Notes under the pieces: generated by a model
Database searches by the model: none
What the model saw: only the letters and a program-made list of their open reading frames with translations
What the model was told of the DNA's origin: nothing
Source: Odontesthes bonariensis
Taxonomy: Eukaryota; Chordata; Actinopteri; Atheriniformes; Atherinopsidae
Length of the DNA stretch: 64,000 nucleotides
NCBI RefSeq assembly: GCF_027942865.1
Contig: NC_134528.1
Span: 8,861,586 to 8,925,585, forward strand
Direction of reading: 5' to 3'
Translations under genes and position numbers: made by a program
Shown: positions 60,501-64,000 of the stretch, piece by piece
Numbering within the stretch: position 1 is the first letter of the stretch
How the letters are laid out: each line of letters opens with the position of its first letter

Positions 60501-63500
60501 CACCTGAAGAGGAAGCTGCTTCTGTCAGAGATCAAGTCGATGGGATTTTAACAAGAACATCAGCCTGTTCTTTAAATCATTCCCACCTTCAGGTCATCAT
60601 TTGGAGCGCTCTGCGGTGTCTCATGCTGCGACAGCCTCTTACACAACTCCTGGTTCTCCCTCTTCACTTCGTCCATGTTGTGTGTGAGGCTTTTCAACCT
60701 TTGCAGCTCAGCAGTGAGTCTCTCCTTCTCTTTCTCGCTGCTCTGAAGGTCCACCTGCCACAGGTAAAGCACACATTTCAATAACATATCCTGTTACTGC
60801 AACAGTTCTGCCTGGATTTAAAATGTATGTAGCTCAAATTTTACTGGCAGAAAAGTTGGAAGTTGTGATGGTTTCTGCTCTCAAGGGTTAATATTTTTCA
60901 TTCTTGGCAAAAATCCAATCCATTTAACCAAATGTCCTCAGTGCTATAGAGCTCAAAAACCCGTTCCATCACTGCAGTGTACATTGTACTGGAAATTGAA
61001 AAATGCAGCCGAGTTAAAAGTAACCTGATTCCAAATACCATTCTCAAACTAAACCTTGAGACAAATGTATGTAGACCTGCTGCCAAGAGAGCTTCTTTTC
61101 TAAACAACATCGTTTGACAGTGAAGTTTCAAACTCATTTCCCACACTCCTATTTGATTTCATTTCTCCTTCAGATTTTAGTGGTAGTGGTTTTCAGTTTC
61201 TACTCTCCTCAGACTGTTTAAGAGTTGCATTGAGTCAACAGGCTTTGAAGATTTCCAGATCAGGAAGAGTAAATAACCCTCTTCCTGATCTGCTTTCAAA
61301 ACTAAGTTTGATGTAACAAAGGTTATAAACCGGTAACATGCCATTTAGTATTCAATTATTTAGAATTGGGTTTAAAATTATGCTACTGGTTCTGTGAACT
61401 CTGGTTTAAAATGTGTTCACTGTTCTGGCTCCATTTGCCAAGTAGGGGATAGTGTGTTAACCCATTGAGGCCGGGAAACCGTTGCCACATTTCTACCTTT
61501 AAAGCCGGGGGCGCTGTTGCGTTATTCTACCTTTAAGGCCGGGAAAGCGTACACGTCTTTTTCCTGTATAAGGTTGTTTTGCACCAATTATTGACCTCTG
61601 CACCAATTAAATGCATTATAATAGACACGAGAGTGTCGTCATGTTCCTCGTGTCATTGTTTTGAAGTTAAGTTATATCGAGGAAAAAAAAAAAGTTTCAT
61701 CGAACAAGCATGGAGGACTTTCAGTGGGAAGATATTTCAGACGGTAGCGATTGTGAGGAGTTTCTTGGCTTTGATGATGCTGAAGAACGTGCTGACCCAA
61801 TTGATGGAGATTTATGGCGAGCACATATGTTTGAGGATGATTTTGAAGGGTTTGAATGTGAGTGGAAGACTGACAATTACCACCGTAATCGACGGAGAGA
61901 TTTCAACCGCACACCAGGGGTGAAAGTCGATTTACCTGCAGATGCCACACCGTTGCAGGCATTTAATCATATTTTTACTGAGGAGCTTTGGGCGCATCTC
62001 GTTTTCGAGACGAATAGATACAGTGACCAGGTACTTCAGACTCCAGCTCGAGCAAAGATGGCAAGGTGGGCACACGTAACTGTGCCGGAGATGAAAACAT
62101 TTATTGGAATGTGTATGGGCTCCTTGTGCTGCCAGTACGAAGAGACTGGCAATAAAATAAATAGATAAATAAATAATTTAAATATAAAATTAAATTTTAT
62201 TTTATTTTATTACTGTTTTCTAATTGAAAATAGCGCTGTTCCTGCACTTTACTTTTTATTTTATTTTATAACTGTTTTTTTATTGAAAATAGTGCTGTTC
62301 CTGCACTTTACTTTTTACATTTTCTATTTTCGTGAAGGTGTATGTAAATAAACTCAATTTCCAAAGAAAGCCACAGGTGTAAGCTCTCAAATACTTTTTG
62401 AATTTTGTTTCTATCTGCTACAGAGGCTGAGAAATCAATCATTTAGTAGGCGTTGACACAATTGCTGAATTTCCAGAAAAACTTCAGGTTTTAGGGGGTC
62501 TTTCTGAAATCGCCCATAGGTTTTACAGGCATTCTTTTCCAGGCGTCTTAGGCCTAAATGGGTTAAAATGAGCTTTTTTTTTCTTTTTTTTTTAAACTTA
62601 TGTGGTCCTCAAGATAATAGAAAAGAAGCCAGAAGTTAAATGAAAGCCTCTAACCAAATTCCAGGATGTCTCTTATCAATTAAAAAAATCTGAATGCAAA
62701 ACCAGTGTTTTTTTCCTCCTCTTTTAGGCACTAACAAACCAACAGCAGCTTAAACCAGTGGAAATAACTTTAACTCCCTCTTCATCCAAGATAAATCATT
62801 TCTTCCTCCAACCTCAAACTTGGCTCACTTTACTCCACAGCTGCTATTTTGGGGGAGAAACACCACATACCCTATCAATTCAGACAAATATCCCACTGAA
62901 TGATTTGCATGATTTTATATCCTGACAGGTAACCAACATGCAACATAAAAAATCTCAGACCTGGATTAAATGGCATTCATGTAGCAGCCAAGATATGTCA
63001 AGAATTTACAGTTTTTAAAGGAAATCGGTGTTCATCACTCCTCCCATGTGCTTCTTCTTTTTAATAGTCTGGCAGAAATAATAATAATAATGGGTTCTTT
63101 CATAATGAATGGTCACATGACAATAAAAGTGCAAGGTTGTTAAGATACTCAGGGTGGGTCGACTTACCCACTGGCTCATTTTACCCTGCTCTGCCCTCTC
63201 CATGAACTCTGTGCGATGTGTTCAAAAACATTAACAACACCAAGTCTGCCAAGACTGCATTATTGGATTGACATCAGAGTTTAATAGCATCTATGTTGGA
63301 CCATGTTCCACCTCTGCTGCCAACAAAGATGCAAACACTAAGAGTATACACTGTGGAACATAACCTGACGAAGACCACAACCCAAATGTTCCATATTCTA
63401 TAAGAGCTGATTGAGTATGGACCTCTTTAGACTTTTTTCCCCTTCTCCGTGCTCCATGGAAGCAGATACATTTCTTTAAATTCCCCACGCTGTTTCTAGT

Positions 63501-64000
63501 ATTTTCTGACACAACATACTAACTTACACTGTCAGTGTCTTTCCATATACATGATCCTTCGGCTTTAAATACTAAATTTAGCGTTACGTGTGTATCAATC
63601 CGCTGCTTAAAATAGTTCCAGAATTATCAGTAGAAGTCGGCAGTCTATGTCGTTATTGATTTATTGTGTTTTGCTGAAAATAACAGGCATAAATAATCGT
63701 GCATCCCCTGCTGCATCGATTCTCGCCTTGGCGGAGGAATGTATGAAGTCTTGCTGAAATAATTACGCAGCAAAATGATTTACCTGTAGAAGCTGGATGC
63801 CATCTGTTGTTTTGAACAGCTCCCGTTCTCCTTCTCTAAGTTTGGCTTTCAGCCTAAAAGACACAGAGACCTGAGCGTTGGAGGCCTGAACACATTGTGC
63901 AGTAACCCCTAACAGCTGCTACATTTATAAAAGATAAGGGTGCTGACTTGACTCACTTGGTAATCTCCTCACTTTGAGCATCACCCTTCATCCTCAGCTC
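57555..64000 (-). CDS. calcoco2: CALCOCO2/NDP52-like autophagy receptor, 3' part (partial)
   Basis: NDP52-type receptors tie ubiquitin- or galectin-8-marked cargo to LC3-family proteins in selective autophagy. Visible exons, minus strand: 63957-64000 (continues off the window), 63784-63853, 60587-60754, 60315-60503, 59774-59890, 59518-59677, 58281-58321, 57555-57719, with all phases matching and 317 residues. Most of it is heptad-like coiled coil (for example KEKERLTAELQRLKSLTHNM). The last exon encodes two zinc fingers: CRHCQETF with a paired HEQSH, then CPFCTMIC with HVYGH, ending FEDHVYGHEL, close to the NDP52 C-terminus. TAX1BP1 also ends in two such fingers but in different residues. The neighbouring snf8 supports CALCOCO2, since the two lie close together at human 17q21.32. 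The N-terminal SKICH domain is outside the window. Confidence 0.8.
58943..59267. mobile_element. MITE with long terminal inverted repeats and TTAA duplication
   Basis: TTAA (58939-58942 and 59268-59271) flanks a 325-bp unit whose arms (58943-58995 and 59215-59267) are inverted copies matching at about 51 of 53 positions; the left begins AGGGATAGTTCGCCTCTTTT. The centre has no transposase frame. TTAA duplication and ends starting with two purines suggest a Kolobok-type parent. It sits in a calcoco2 intron. Confidence 0.85.
59985..60264. mobile_element. Short Tc1-like element with inverted ends
   Basis: The left end CCAAAAATATGTGAACACC and the right end (read inward) GACAAAAAGTATGTGG form imperfect inverted repeats about 280 bp apart. 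I recognise the left end, together with CATTCCAAAACC, from a fish Tc1-like family. No coding remains. It lies in a calcoco2 intron. Confidence 0.5.
61462..62562 (+). mobile_element. piggyBac-family element, internally deleted
   Basis: TTAA at 61458-61461 and 62563-62566 flanks an 1101-bp unit. The ends are CCCATTGAGGCC and, inverted, CCCATTTAGGCC (11 of 12 match), with the CC start expected of piggyBac. The left subterminal region repeats CTACCTTTAA(A/G)GCCGGG. The right part contains a tandem duplication of about 55 bp (ATTGAAAATAG(C/T)GCTGTTCCTG, near 62220-62325). It carries one truncated transposase frame, described separately. Confidence 0.85.
61710..62168 (+). CDS. Truncated piggyBac transposase, N-terminal 152 residues
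   Basis: The frame starts MEDFQWEDISDGSDCEE with the acidic N-terminus common in piggyBac transposases. It continues into the family domain: a PGV-type segment, FNHIFTEELWAHLVFETNRY and the WAHVTVPEMKTFIGMCMG helix, then ends shortly after in QYEETGNKINR. A full transposase is near 580 residues, so the catalytic aspartates and C-terminal zinc finger are gone. The frame has no internal stop over 152 codons. Without the catalytic core it cannot act as a transposase; whether it is expressed is unknown. It lies inside a calcoco2 intron on the opposite strand. Confidence 0.8.
   Translation: MEDFQWEDISDGSDCEEFLGFDDAEERADPIDGDLWRAHMFEDDFEGFECEWKTDNYHRNRRRDFNRTPGVKVDLPADATPLQAFNHIFTEELWAHLVFETNRYSDQVLQTPARAKMARWAHVTVPEMKTFIGMCMGSLCCQYEETGNKINR

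Larger units (their letters stand above)
60755..63783. other. calcoco2 intron holding a piggyBac element
   Basis: A 3-kb intron, the longest visible in the gene. The piggyBac insertion (61462-62562) accounts for a third of it; the remainder is AT-rich with one perfect 13-bp inverted repeat (61257-61269 and 61279-61291). Confidence 0.55.

Noticed and set aside
1-64000. CRISPR arrays, bacterial operons, tRNA or rRNA genes
   Set aside because: No regularly spaced direct repeats, no polycistronic layout and no tRNA-like cloverleaf was noticed; the sequence is vertebrate nuclear DNA.

Overview
The window looks like a piece of teleost (probably percomorph) fish nuclear genome. It has split vertebrate genes with GT-AG introns, AT-rich intergenic DNA, and many fish-type transposon remnants (Tc1-like, hAT, piggyBac, TTAA-flanked MITEs, L2/Rex1-type LINE ends). 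There are no bacterial operons, tRNA or rRNA genes, or CRISPR arrays that I can see. Seven protein-coding genes can be supported; five are complete or nearly so, and two run off the ends.

Layout. Positions 1-9.6 kb, minus strand: the 5' part of srcap (SRCAP chromatin remodeller). Its HSA-domain exons are at 1-403, an upstream exon is at 1946-2209, and a very large exon (3159-6220) plus a 77-nt exon (7817-7893) splice in phase with it. A probable CpG-type promoter lies near 9.3-9.6 kb. Positions 10.5-28.7 kb, minus: a complete 18-exon fbrs (fibrosin, AUTS2 family) gene, 1280 residues. The srcap-fbrs pair matches the human 16p11.2 neighbourhood. Its introns hold LINE ends, a nested hAT element and a TTAA-flanked MITE. 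Positions 28.7-34.3 kb: intergenic, with decayed Tc1-like elements. Positions 34.3-35.5 kb, minus: mrm1 (mitochondrial rRNA 2'-O-methyltransferase) as one exon. Positions 36.4-40.8 kb, plus: chmp2a (ESCRT-III). Positions 41.8-47.5 kb, minus: msl1 (MSL acetyltransferase scaffold), tail to tail with chmp2a. Positions 50.1-56.2 kb, plus: snf8 (ESCRT-II VPS22). Positions 57.2-64.0 kb, minus: the 3' part of calcoco2 (NDP52-like autophagy receptor), tail to tail with snf8 and containing two transposons with clear ends and target-site duplications.

Functional themes. Three genes act on chromatin (srcap, fbrs, msl1) and three on membrane remodelling or autophagy (chmp2a, snf8, calcoco2). I infer no operon-like coupling; the arrangement is ordinary vertebrate gene neighbourhood. 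The snf8-calcoco2 link matches human 17q21.32, whereas chmp2a maps elsewhere in human, so the block looks like a fish-specific mixture of ancestral segments.

I found no clear undescribed molecular system. The items most worth checking are the unusually large in-phase exon upstream of the SRCAP HSA exons, a 40-codon ORF upstream of fbrs, a shared GTTAGCTAGC-type motif near several probable promoters, and a truncated piggyBac transposase with an intact reading frame.
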